A stretch of DNA of 64,000 bases from Pseudoxanthomonas sp. (lineage in GTDB: Bacteria > Pseudomonadota > Gammaproteobacteria > Xanthomonadales > Xanthomonadaceae). Shown here in pieces: positions 35,802 to 43,538 of this stretch. The notes beneath the pieces are model-generated. The model saw only the letters and a program-made list of their open reading frames with translations. It was not told the origin of the DNA and searched no databases. The position numbers and the translations under genes were made by a program. Position 1 is the first letter of the stretch. Each line of letters begins with the position of its first letter. The stretch spans positions 372,001 through 436,000 of the forward strand of contig NZ_DASYGY010000009.1 of the NCBI RefSeq assembly GCF_035999195.1. The letters are read 5' to 3'.

Positions 35802-37229
35802 ATGGACATGGACCGCTTCGGCCACTTCATCGACGGCGAACCGCGCCCGGGCAGCGCCTGGCGTCCCGTGTTCGAACCGGCGGCGGGAAAGGTCTACGCC
35901 GAGGTCGCCGACGGCAGCGAGCATGACGTCCTGCTGGCCGTGCAGGCCGCCGAAGCGGCATTCCCGGCCTGGTCGGCGCTCACCACCTCCGGACGCGCAC
36001 GCTGGCTGGAACGGCTGGCCGATGCGCTGGAACAGCGGCGCGACGTGTTCGCCGCCGCCGAATCGCGCGATACCGGCAAGCCGCTGGCACTGGCACGCGA
36101 CATCGAGATTCCCCGTGCCATCGCCAACCTGCGGTTCTTCGCCCATGCGGCCACCCAGTTCGCCAGCGAATCGCACCATGGCGAGGCCGGGTTGAACTAC
36201 ACCCTGCGGCAGCCCTTGGGCGTGGTCGCGACGATCTCGCCCTGGAACCTGCCGCTCTACCTGCTCACCTGGAAGGTGGCGCCCGCGCTGGCGGCCGGCA
36301 ACACCGTGGTGGCCAAGCCATCGGAGGTCACGCCGGCCACCGCCACGATGCTGGGCGACCTGGCGGCCGAGGTCGGCCTGCCCCGCGGCGTGCTGAACCT
36401 CGTGCACGGAAGCGGCACGGCGGTCGGCGAACCGCTGGTGCTGCATCCCGCCGTCAAGGCCGTCTCCTTCACCGGCAGCACCGCGGTCGGCAAGCGGATC
36501 GCCGGACTGGCGGGGCCGCTGCTGAAGAAGGTATCGCTGGAGCTGGGCGGCAAGAACGCGACGCTCGTCTTCGCCAACAGCGACTGGCGGGCGCACCTGG
36601 ACACGCTGCTGCGCTCGGCATTCCAGAACGCCGGACAGATCTGCCTGTGCGGTTCCCGGCTGCTGGTGCAGCAGGCGATCTACGACGAATTCCGCGACGC
36701 CCTGGTGGAACGCGCCGCCACGTGGCAGGCCGGGCCGCTCGACGACCCTTCGACCCGCCTGGGTGCGCTGGTATCGCAGGCGCATTACGACAAGGTGCTG
36801 GCGTGCATATCGCGCGCGCGCGTCGACGGCGGTCGCGTGCTGGCCGGCGGCCACGCGCTGGACCGTCCCGGCTGGTACGTCGCCCCCACCGTGATCGAAG
36901 GCCTGGGGCCGGAGGCGGCGACCAACCGCGAGGAGATCTTCGGTCCGGTCGTGACGCTGCAACCGTTCGAGGACGAGGCCCACGCGCTCTCGCTGGCGAA
37001 CGCGGGCGACTACGGACTGGCGGCGACCGTGTGGACCCGCGACCTGGATCGCGCCCATCGGCTGGCGACGCAGCTGCGCGCCGGCATCGTCTGGATCAAC
37101 ACCTGGATGACCCGCGACCTGCGCACGCCCTTCGGCGGCACGGGCGCGTCGGGCCTCGGCCGCGAAGGCGGGCTGGAGGCCATGCGTTTCTTTACCGAAC
37201 CCAAGAACGTCTGCGTGGCGTTGCGCTGA
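35802..37229 (+). CDS. 2-aminomuconate (2-hydroxymuconate) semialdehyde dehydrogenase
   Basis: 475 residues, NAD-dependent aldehyde dehydrogenase of the ALDH8/HMSD type. Catalytic Cys281 in N-A-G-Q-I-C-L-C, general base Glu248 in L-E-L-G-G-K-N, and S-F-T-G-S-T for NAD binding. It would oxidise 2-aminomuconate-6-semialdehyde, the product of ACMSD, to 2-aminomuconate, which matches the neighbouring deaminase. An upstream ATG codon (M-D-M-D) leaves two near starts. Subfamily call combines sequence and context. Confidence 0.88.
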   Translation: MDMDRFGHFIDGEPRPGSAWRPVFEPAAGKVYAEVADGSEHDVLLAVQAAEAAFPAWSALTTSGRARWLERLADALEQRRDVFAAAESRDTGKPLALARDIEIPRAIANLRFFAHAATQFASESHHGEAGLNYTLRQPLGVVATISPWNLPLYLLTWKVAPALAAGNTVVAKPSEVTPATATMLGDLAAEVGLPRGVLNLVHGSGTAVGEPLVLHPAVKAVSFTGSTAVGKRIAGLAGPLLKKVSLELGGKNATLVFANSDWRAHLDTLLRSAFQNAGQICLCGSRLLVQQAIYDEFRDALVERAATWQAGPLDDPSTRLGALVSQAHYDKVLACISRARVDGGRVLAGGHALDRPGWYVAPTVIEGLGPEAATNREEIFGPVVTLQPFEDEAHALSLANAGDYGLAATVWTRDLDRAHRLATQLRAGIVWINTWMTRDLRTPFGGTGASGLGREGGLEAMRFFTEPKNVCVALR

Positions 37230-37243
37230 GGATGAACACACCG

Positions 37244-37918
37244 ATGTCTGAACCGACCGAACTCGAGAAACTGCTGCAGAACAACCGCGACTGGGCCGAC
37301 CGCATCAAGCAGGAGGATCCCGGCTTCTTCAAGCGCCTGTCGCAGCAGCAGTCGCCGCGCTACCTGTGGATCGGCTGTTCCGATTCGCGCGTGCCCGCCA
37401 ACCAGATCCTGGGCCTGGACCCGGGCGAGGTGTTCGTCCACCGCAACATCGCCAACGTGATGTCGCACGGCGACCTCAACGCGCTGTCGGTGATCCAGTT
37501 CGCCGTCGACATCCTCAAGGTCGAGCACATCCTGCTGGTCGGCCATTACGGCTGCGGCGGCGTGCATGCGGCCATGACCGGACTGCGCGTGGGCCTGGCC
37601 GACAACTGGCTGCGCCACGTGGCCGACGTGGCGATGAAGCATGCGGACCTGCTGGGCCAGGTGGATACCGAATCGCTGCGCCACGCGCGCCTGTGCGAAC
37701 TGAACGTCATCGAGCAGGTCTTCAATGTCTGCCAGACCACCGTGGTCCAGGACGCCTGGACGCGGGGCCAGCCGCTGGCGGTACACGGCTGGGTCTACAG
37801 CCTGTTCGACGGGCGTGTGCGCGAACTGGGCATGGACGTGAGCGCCGCGGACGAACTGCAACCCGCTTACCAGCGCGCCCTCGCCGGCGTGCCGCCCAAG
37901 GGCAAGCGCGATGAGTGA
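37244..37918 (+). CDS. can: Beta-class carbonic anhydrase
   Basis: 224 residues from the ATG at 37244; the ATG at 37232 has its GAGG directly abutting, so the later one is preferred. Zinc ligands and dyad: Cys45-Ser-Asp47-Ser-Arg49 and His101-Tyr-Gly-Cys104. It interconverts CO2 and bicarbonate. It overlaps the RidA gene by eight bases and follows the dehydrogenase closely. Placement beside the ACMSD decarboxylase pathway, which releases CO2, is suggestive of handling that CO2. Confidence 0.93.
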   Translation: MSEPTELEKLLQNNRDWADRIKQEDPGFFKRLSQQQSPRYLWIGCSDSRVPANQILGLDPGEVFVHRNIANVMSHGDLNALSVIQFAVDILKVEHILLVGHYGCGGVHAAMTGLRVGLADNWLRHVADVAMKHADLLGQVDTESLRHARLCELNVIEQVFNVCQTTVVQDAWTRGQPLAVHGWVYSLFDGRVRELGMDVSAADELQPAYQRALAGVPPKGKRDE

Positions 37919-38348
37919 GGTCGTCCACGCCGATGGCGCACCGAAGCCCGTCGGCCAGTACCCCCATGCGCGTCGCGTCGGCGACCTGCTGTTCCTCTCC
38001 GGCATCGGCCCGCGCGATCCGGCCACCAACGCCATCGTCGGCAACGTGCACGATGCGGACGGACGCCTGATCAGCTACGACATCGAGGCGCAGTGCCGGG
38101 CCGTGTTCGGCAACGTGCGCGCGGTCCTGCAGGCCAGTGGTGCACGCTGGGAGGACTTGGTGGACGTGACCGTCTACCTCACCGACATGGCACACGACTT
38201 CAAGGCGTACAACCGGGTCTGGGCGGAATACTTCGCCGACGCCGCCACCGCGCCCTGCCGCACCACGCTGGGCATCACCGCCCTGCCCACGCCGATCGCC
38301 ATCGAACTGAAGTGCATTGCATGGCTGGGAAAGGACGCTCACCGATGA
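37911..38348 (+). CDS. RidA-family 2-aminomuconate deaminase
   Basis: 145 residues. YjgF/RidA fold with G-D-L-L-F-L-S-G-I-G-P and the conserved arginine in A-P-C-R-T-T-L-G. It resembles 2-aminomuconate deaminases, which hydrolyse the enamine to 4-oxalocrotonate, the next step after the dehydrogenase in the Pseudomonas-type branch. Overlaps the carbonic anhydrase gene upstream and the next gene downstream (ATGA). The specific activity is inferred from context. Confidence 0.85.
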   Translation: MSEVVHADGAPKPVGQYPHARRVGDLLFLSGIGPRDPATNAIVGNVHDADGRLISYDIEAQCRAVFGNVRAVLQASGARWEDLVDVTVYLTDMAHDFKAYNRVWAEYFADAATAPCRTTLGITALPTPIAIELKCIAWLGKDAHR

Positions 38349-38968
38349 GCAAGATACTGTTCGCCTCCCTCCTCGCTCTCTGTCTGAATGCCGGCGCCCG
38401 CGCCGAGGGCTTGCCGGCAGACCATGCCGAACTGGCTGCTCTCCGCAAGCAGGACCAGGCCGACCGTCAGGGCAAGATCGATTGGAGCGAGGTGGCGCTC
38501 CGCGACGCCGCCAGGCTCGCACGGGTGAGGGCCTTGATGCGCGAAGGCGCCATGCGCACCGCCGCCGACTATGAAAACGCCGCGTGGGTGTTCCAGCATG
38601 GCGATACGGCCGAAGACATCCGCATCGCCCATGCGCTGGCGACGCTGGCAATGAACATCGGCGCGGATGACGGCGGACGCCGCCGCTGGCTCGTCGCCGC
38701 GTCATGGGATCGCCTGCTCATGCGGCAGCAGCAGCCGCAGTGGTACGGGACGCAGTTCCTGAGCGATGCGAAAGGCATGTATCTCTACCCCGTGGCGGTG
38801 GACGCGGTCACCGACGAAGAACGCAAGAAAATGATCGGCCTTACGCTGGCGGAATCGCAGGCGAAGACCGTGGAGATGGCCCGCAACGCCGGTATCCCGG
38901 TCCGCGACCCGGCACCGACGATCGAGGACCTGAAGCGCGCTTCCAAGCCGTCGGCCAAGGGAGGTTGA
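38345..38968 (+). CDS. Secreted hypothetical protein, DUF6624-like
   Basis: 207 residues from the ATG at 38345. Signal peptide (S-K-I-L-F-A-S-L-L-A-L-C-L-N-A-G-A-R-A), cleavage near 20. The mature part has the helical pattern N-A-A-W-V-F-Q-H-G-D-T-A-E-D-I-R-I-A-H-A-L-A and Y-G-T-Q-F, which I associate with DUF6624. ATGA overlap with the deaminase gene and one base before the dioxygenase gene, so it is within the operon although its job in the pathway is unclear. Confidence 0.75.
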   Translation: MSKILFASLLALCLNAGARAEGLPADHAELAALRKQDQADRQGKIDWSEVALRDAARLARVRALMREGAMRTAADYENAAWVFQHGDTAEDIRIAHALATLAMNIGADDGGRRRWLVAASWDRLLMRQQQPQWYGTQFLSDAKGMYLYPVAVDAVTDEERKKMIGLTLAESQAKTVEMARNAGIPVRDPAPTIEDLKRASKPSAKGG

Positions 38969-38969
38969 C

Positions 38970-39518
38970 ATGCTGCCCAACCCGCTCAACTTCCAGGCGT
39001 GGATCGACGAACACCGCCACCTGCTCAAGCCGCCGGTCGGCAACAAGGTCATCCATGACGGCGACTTCATCGTGATGGTGGTGGGTGGGCCGAATGCGCG
39101 CACCGACTACCATTGGGACGAAGGCCCGGAGTGGTTCTACCAGCTGGAAGGCGAGATGGTGCTGCGCATCCAGGAGGACGGTACCGTGCGCGACATTCCG
39201 ATCCGCGCCGGCGAGATCTTCCTGCTGCCGCCGCGCGTGCCGCACTCGCCCCAGCGCATGCCGGGCTCGGTCGGGCTGGTGATCGAGCGCAGGCGCCTGC
39301 CGCACGAGGACGACGGCCTGCTGTGGTTCTGCGAGCGCTGCAACCACAAGGTCTACGAGGAGTACTTCCACCTCAACGACATCGAGCAGGATTTCTTCCG
39401 CGTGTTCGAGGCCTTCTACCGCAGCGACGACCTGCGCACCTGCAAGGCCTGCGGTCATCTGAATCCGCGCCCGAGCCGGTACGAAATGCAGGCCGACTCG
39501 CAGGCCGACATCACCTGA
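38970..39518 (+). CDS. nbaC: 3-hydroxyanthranilate 3,4-dioxygenase
   Basis: 182 residues. Cupin enzyme with Fe ligands His48, Glu54 and His92 and substrate arginines Arg44 and Arg96, each three positions earlier than in the characterised Cupriavidus enzyme. C-terminal rubredoxin-like site C-E-R-C ... C-K-A-C. It opens the ring of 3-hydroxyanthranilate to ACMS, the substrate of the decarboxylase encoded at 40675. Confidence 0.95.
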   Translation: MLPNPLNFQAWIDEHRHLLKPPVGNKVIHDGDFIVMVVGGPNARTDYHWDEGPEWFYQLEGEMVLRIQEDGTVRDIPIRAGEIFLLPPRVPHSPQRMPGSVGLVIERRRLPHEDDGLLWFCERCNHKVYEEYFHLNDIEQDFFRVFEAFYRSDDLRTCKACGHLNPRPSRYEMQADSQADIT

Positions 39519-39527
39519 GCTTGCGCT

Positions 39528-39563
39528 TGCCCAATCTGGGCATTATCGTGCCCGATATGGGCA
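39528..39563. promoter_or_regulatory. Twin palindromic operator at the wHTH-nucleotidyltransferase gene
   Basis: TGCCCAATCTGGGCA (39528-39542) and TGCCCGATATGGGCA (39549-39563), both TGCCC-N5-GGGCA, centres 21 bp apart (two helical turns). The second contains the start codon and a CATTAT -10-like element lies between them. This looks like an autoregulatory operator of the downstream wHTH protein. Confidence 0.7.
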
Positions 39564-40204
39564 TGAACGAGACACCCCGATCCCGGAAGGTCAGTGAAGC
39601 GGCCGCGCGCTATGCGACCGCCAGCCTGTCGGGGGCCCTGTTCACCACCACCCAGCAGCGGGTACTGGCCTGCCTGTTCGGTGACCCCGGACGCAGCTAC
39701 GCGGTCAACGAACTGATCCAGGCCACCGGCGCCGGCAGCGGCGCCGTCCAGCGGGAGCTGGCGCGCCTCGCCGGCAGCGGCCTGCTGACCGTCGAACACG
39801 TCGGCAACCAGAAGCGTTACCGCGCCAACCCCGACGCCCCCATCCACGACGAACTGGTCTCCATCGTCCGCAAGACGTTCGGCCTGGCCGAACCGCTGCG
39901 CGAGGCGCTGGCGCCGCTGGCCGACCGCATCCACGCTGCCTTCCTCTACGGCTCGGTCCCCAAGGGCAACGACACCGCCCGCAGCGACATCGACCTGATG
40001 GTGGTCGCCGACGACCTGGCCTATGCCGAGGTGATGCTGGCGCTGCACCCGGTGGCCGAACGGCTGGGCCGGCAGGTCAATCCCACCGTCTATGACCGTG
40101 ACGCGTTGCGCAGCCGTATCGAAGGGGGCAACAGCTTCGTCACCCGCGTGCTGCAGCAGCCGCGGCAGTGGCTGATCGGGAGCGACGATGACCTCGCCGC
40201 TTGA
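39557..40204 (+). CDS. wHTH-nucleotidyltransferase protein (MNT domain), likely regulator/antitoxin
   Basis: 215 residues from the ATG at 39557 (a second ATG is at 39563). Residues about 30-90 form a winged helix (R-V-L-A-C-L-F-G-D-P ... G-A-V-Q-R-E-L-A-R-L-A-G-S-G-L-L, K-R-Y-R-A-N). Residues about 125-190 form an MNT-type nucleotidyltransferase with the intact motif Y-G-S-V-P-K-G and S-D-I-D (Ser133, Asp144, Asp146). It overlaps a HEPN gene by 17 bases. MNT/HEPN pairs act as toxin-antitoxin modules; the DNA-binding domain and twin operator indicate autoregulation. It sits inside the kynurenine cluster, so control of that cluster is an alternative. Confidence 0.85.
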   Translation: MGMNETPRSRKVSEAAARYATASLSGALFTTTQQRVLACLFGDPGRSYAVNELIQATGAGSGAVQRELARLAGSGLLTVEHVGNQKRYRANPDAPIHDELVSIVRKTFGLAEPLREALAPLADRIHAAFLYGSVPKGNDTARSDIDLMVVADDLAYAEVMLALHPVAERLGRQVNPTVYDRDALRSRIEGGNSFVTRVLQQPRQWLIGSDDDLAA

Positions 40205-40595
40205 GAATCTGGCCGGTCCCAGCGGCCCGCTCAGTGCCGAACCCCCCGACAGGAAGGAAGTCGCCGGCCTGCTGCGCTCCGGACTGGCGCGGCTGGCCGA
40301 TGCGCACAATGACGCATTGTCGCTGGAAAGCCGCTTCGACCTGGCCTACAACGCCGCCCATGCGCTGAGCCTGGCGGCGCTGCGCCGCGGGGGCTATCGG
40401 GCACGGCACCGCTACATCGTCTTCCAGGTGCTGCCCCACACGCTGGGACTCGGCCCCGAGGTCTGGCGCGTGCTGGCCAAGGCGCACGACCTGCGCAACC
40501 TGGCTGAGTACGAAGGCCATGTGGAGGTGGACCGTCGTCTGGTCAACGACCTGATCGCTGCCTGCGAACGCGTCTCCGACGCGCTGGAACGATGA
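40188..40595 (+). CDS. HEPN-domain protein, partner of the nucleotidyltransferase
   Basis: 135 residues, mostly four helices. The order N-terminal helix, A-Y-N-A-A-H-A-L-S-L-A-A-L, H-D-L-R-N-L-A-E-Y-E-G fits HEPN proteins paired with MNT enzymes. The classical R-x4-6-H RNase motif is not present: Arg103-Asn is followed by Ala-Glu-Tyr and the first His is at 111. It may be a non-nuclease HEPN or target of AMPylation. The start at 40188 overlaps the upstream gene, ensuring joint translation. Confidence 0.75.
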   Translation: MTSPLENLAGPSGPLSAEPPDRKEVAGLLRSGLARLADAHNDALSLESRFDLAYNAAHALSLAALRRGGYRARHRYIVFQVLPHTLGLGPEVWRVLAKAHDLRNLAEYEGHVEVDRRLVNDLIAACERVSDALER

Positions 40596-40674
40596 TCTGC
40601 AGCGCCTCGCCCAGCTTCGCGCCGACGCGGCAACGCAGCGCGAAACCCACGCGGGCAGCCTCTACAATCCGATC

Positions 40675-41685
40675 ATGCTGAAGATCGACACCCACGCGCA
40701 TTTCCTGCCACGCGACTGGCCCGACCTGGCGGCCAAGTACGGCGATCCGCGCTTTCCGGTGATCCACCACGGCGACGACGGCCGGCACCGCATCTACAAG
40801 GACGGCAAGTTCTTCCGGGAGATCTGGCCCAAGACCTGGGACCCGGAGGAACGCATCGCCGACTACGCCCGCTTCGGCGTGCAGGTGCAGGTCATCAGCA
40901 CGGTGCCGGTGATGTTCAGCTACTGGGCCAAGCCGCATCACGCGCTGGAACTGCATCAGGCGCTCAACGACCACACCGCCGCCGCCTGCCGTGACTATCC
41001 ACGCCACTACGCCGGCATCGGCACGGTGCCGCTGCAATCGCCGCGGCTGGCGGTGCAGGAGCTGGAACGCTGCATGGACCAGCTGGGCCTGCAGGGCGTG
41101 CAGATCGGCAGCCACGTCAACGACTGGAACCTGGACGCGCCCGAGCTGTTCGAGTTCTTCCAGGCCGCCAGCGAACTGGGCGCCGCCATCCTCGTGCATC
41201 CCTGGGACATGATGGGCGCGGCGTCCATGCAGAAGTACTGGCTGCCCTGGCTGGTGGGCATGCCGGCCGAACAGTCGCGCGCCGCCTGCAGCCTGATCTT
41301 CGGCGGCGTGCTGGAGCGGCTGCCGCAGCTGAAGGTCTGCTTCGCGCACGGGGGCGGCAGTTTCCCCTACACCATCGGGCGCATCGAACACGGCTTCAAC
41401 ATGCGCCCCGACCTCGTCGCCACCGACAATCCCCGCAACCCGCGCGACTACCTGGGCCGCGTGTACTTCGATTCCTGGGTCGCCGATCCGCGCGCCCTGC
41501 GCTACCTGCTGGATACGGTCGGCCACGAGCGGGTGATGCTCGGCACCGACTACCCGTTCCCGCTGGGCGAACAGGAACCGGGCGCCGGCATCGCCGCGCT
41601 GGGCCTGGACGCGGAGCAACAGGCCCGCCTGTACCACGGCACCGCGCTGGAATGGCTGGGGCTGCCGGCGTCGAGGTTCACGTGA
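40675..41685 (+). CDS. nbaD: 2-amino-3-carboxymuconate-6-semialdehyde decarboxylase
   Basis: 336 residues. Amidohydrolase-fold decarboxylase: metal ligands in D-T-H-A-H-F-L-P (His7, His9), H-P-W-D and G-T-D-Y-P-F-P; F-G-G-V-L-E-R-L-P and F-A-H-G-G-G are family marks. It removes CO2 from ACMS to give 2-aminomuconate-6-semialdehyde, diverting flux from quinolinate. Its substrate and product enzymes are encoded in the same cluster. Confidence 0.95.
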   Translation: MLKIDTHAHFLPRDWPDLAAKYGDPRFPVIHHGDDGRHRIYKDGKFFREIWPKTWDPEERIADYARFGVQVQVISTVPVMFSYWAKPHHALELHQALNDHTAAACRDYPRHYAGIGTVPLQSPRLAVQELERCMDQLGLQGVQIGSHVNDWNLDAPELFEFFQAASELGAAILVHPWDMMGAASMQKYWLPWLVGMPAEQSRAACSLIFGGVLERLPQLKVCFAHGGGSFPYTIGRIEHGFNMRPDLVATDNPRNPRDYLGRVYFDSWVADPRALRYLLDTVGHERVMLGTDYPFPLGEQEPGAGIAALGLDAEQQARLYHGTALEWLGLPASRFT

Positions 41686-41697
41686 TGCTGCCCTCTG

Positions 41698-41823
41698 CAG
41701 GAGCGACGTCAGTCGCGACCGCACGGCATGGCCAAGTCGGCATCCTGCCCTGTTGGAACCTCCGCCAAACAAACGTTTTGTCTCAACCGCCAGCGTCCGG
41801 TCGCGACTGACGTCGCTCCTACA
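41698..41823. repeat. REP inverted pair before kynU
   Basis: GCAGGAGCGACGTCAGTCGC at 41698-41717 faces GCGACTGACGTCGCTCCTAC at 41803-41822. The arms are 80 bases apart. It fills the gap between the decarboxylase and kynureninase genes and could form a large hairpin in the mRNA. Confidence 0.85.
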
Positions 41824-41852
41824 ACCAACCGATCATTCTCACGCCCGCCTCC

Positions 41853-43127
41853 ATGACCGACCCGCTGTCCCGCACCCACATCATCGCCCTCGATGCCGCC
41901 GATCCGCTGCGCGCGCTGCGCAACGACTTCCTGATCCCCCGCCACAAGCACAACGACCAGGTGTACTTCTGCGGCAACTCGCTGGGCCTGCAGCCGAAAG
42001 GCGCGCGCACCTACATCAACGAAGTGCTGGACAAGTGGTCCACCGAAGCCGTCGAAGGCCACTTCACCGGCAACGCGCAGTGGATGACCTACCACGAACT
42101 GGTGCGTGACCCGCTGGCGCGCCTGGTGGGCGCGGAGCCGGCCGAGGTGGTGGCGATGAACACGCTGACCACCAACCTGCACCTGATGATGGTGAGCTTC
42201 TACCGCCCCACGACGGAACGTCCGGCGATCCTGATGGAGGCCGGGGCGTTCCCGTCCGACCGCCATGCGATGGAGTCGCAGGTGCGCTTCCATGGCTTCG
42301 ATCCCGCCACCGATCTGATCGAAGTGGAACCGGACCAGCCCGACGGCACGCTGTCGATGGCCGCGATCGGACGCGCCATCGCCGAGCACGGCCCGCGCCT
42401 GGCGCTGGTGCTGTGGCCGGGCATCCAGTACCGCACGGGGCAGGCGTTCGACCTGGGCGAGATCGCCCGCCTCGGCCATGCGCAGGGCGCGGTGGTCGGT
42501 GTCGACCTGGCGCACGCGGTCGGCAACCTGCCGTTGCGCCTGCACGACAGCGGCGTCGATTTCGCGGTCTGGTGCCACTACAAGTACCTGAACTCCGGTC
42601 CCGGCGCCGTGGCAGGCTGCTTCGTGCACGCGCGCCATGCGAACACGGATCGGCCGCGCTTCGCTGGCTGGTGGGGCCACGAGAAGGAAACCCGCTTCCG
42701 CATGGCGCCGGAGTTCGTGCCTACGCCGGGTGCCGAAGGCTGGCAGCTCAGCAATCCGCCGATCCTGGGCCTGGCGCCCCTGCGGGCGTCGCTGGAGCTG
42801 TTCGAGAAGGCCGGCGGCATGGAGGCGATCCGCACCAAGTCGCTGAAGATCACCGGCCTGCTGGAAGCGCTCATCCGGGCGCGGCTGTCGGATGTCCTGC
42901 AGATCATCACACCTAGCGATACGACCCAGCGCGGCGCGCAGCTGTCGCTTCGCGTGAGCGGCGGCCGCGAACGTGGGCGCGAACTGTTCGAGTACCTGCT
43001 GTCGGTGGGCATCGTCGGCGACTGGCGCGAACCGGACGTGATCCGCATCTCGCCCGCCCCGTTGTACAACCGCTACATGGACGTCCACCGCTTCGTCGAG
43101 GAAGTCGAGACGTGGCGGGGGTTCTGA
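41853..43127 (+). CDS. kynU: Kynureninase
   Basis: 424 residues, ATG at 41853. PLP lysine Lys244 in W-C-H-Y-K-Y-L-N-S-G-P-G; F-C-G-N-S-L-G-L-Q-P and F-P-S-D-R-H are substrate/PLP phosphate motifs. It cleaves kynurenine or 3-hydroxykynurenine to (3-hydroxy)anthranilate and alanine. Normally adjacent to kmo; here a 385-bp GIY-YIG unit lies between them. Confidence 0.95.
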   Translation: MTDPLSRTHIIALDAADPLRALRNDFLIPRHKHNDQVYFCGNSLGLQPKGARTYINEVLDKWSTEAVEGHFTGNAQWMTYHELVRDPLARLVGAEPAEVVAMNTLTTNLHLMMVSFYRPTTERPAILMEAGAFPSDRHAMESQVRFHGFDPATDLIEVEPDQPDGTLSMAAIGRAIAEHGPRLALVLWPGIQYRTGQAFDLGEIARLGHAQGAVVGVDLAHAVGNLPLRLHDSGVDFAVWCHYKYLNSGPGAVAGCFVHARHANTDRPRFAGWWGHEKETRFRMAPEFVPTPGAEGWQLSNPPILGLAPLRASLELFEKAGGMEAIRTKSLKITGLLEALIRARLSDVLQIITPSDTTQRGAQLSLRVSGGRERGRELFEYLLSVGIVGDWREPDVIRISPAPLYNRYMDVHRFVEEVETWRGF

Positions 43128-43143
43128 CCGTCATGCAGTGATT

Positions 43144-43175
43144 CGTCGTCCCCGCGAAGGCGGGGACCCAGTGAC
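43144..43175 (+). repeat. Left inverted repeat of the GIY-YIG unit
   Basis: CGTCGTCCCCGCGAAGGCGG, continuing GGACCCAGTGAC; itself a hairpin (TCCCCGC / GCGGGGA). The inverse copy is at 43497-43528. This is the CCCCGCGAAGGCGGGGA palindrome common in intergenic DNA of xanthomonads. Confidence 0.85.
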
Positions 43176-43196
43176 GTTACTTGGATAGGATTGCTT

Positions 43197-43496
43197 ATGG
43201 AAAAGCAGCCCGCCACTTACATGCTGGCTAGCCGCAGGAACGGCACGCTGTATGTCGGGGTCACCAGCGATCTGATTGGACGCATCTGGCAACACCGCAC
43301 GCATGCTGTACCTGGCTTCACAGAGCGTCATCGCGCGACCCGGCTGGTATGGTACGAGATCCATCCGACCATGGAAGCCGCGATCACCCGAGAGAAGCGC
43401 ATCAAGAAGTGGAATCGCGCATGGAAGATAAGACTGATCGAAGAATCCAATCTCTATTGGAACGATCTGTGGCCCGACATCATCGGACAACGTTAA
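43197..43496 (+). CDS. Small GIY-YIG endonuclease
   Basis: 99 residues from the ATG at 43197 with AGGA six bases upstream. GIY-YIG fold: A-T-Y-M-L-A-S (Tyr8), L-Y-V-G-V-T (Tyr19), Arg29 in L-I-G-R-I-W-Q-H and Glu66 in A-A-I-T-R-E-K-R-I-K-K-W-N. All catalytic positions appear intact. It belongs to the UPF0213/YhbQ-like class of single-domain proteins. Its stop codon directly abuts the right repeat, and the left repeat ends 21 bases before its start. Possibly the enzyme that disperses the repeats; inferred. Confidence 0.85.
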   Translation: MEKQPATYMLASRRNGTLYVGVTSDLIGRIWQHRTHAVPGFTERHRATRLVWYEIHPTMEAAITREKRIKKWNRAWKIRLIEESNLYWNDLWPDIIGQR

Positions 43497-43528
43497 GTCA
43501 CTGGATCCCCGCCTGCGCGGGGATGACG
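43497..43528 (-). repeat. Right inverted repeat of the GIY-YIG unit
   Basis: GTCACTGGATCCCCGCCTGC, continuing GCGGGGATGACG; inverse of 43144-43175 with three mismatches. Begins at the base after the GIY-YIG stop and ends ten bases before the kmo start. Confidence 0.85.
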
Positions 43529-43538
43529 GGGTATTGAA

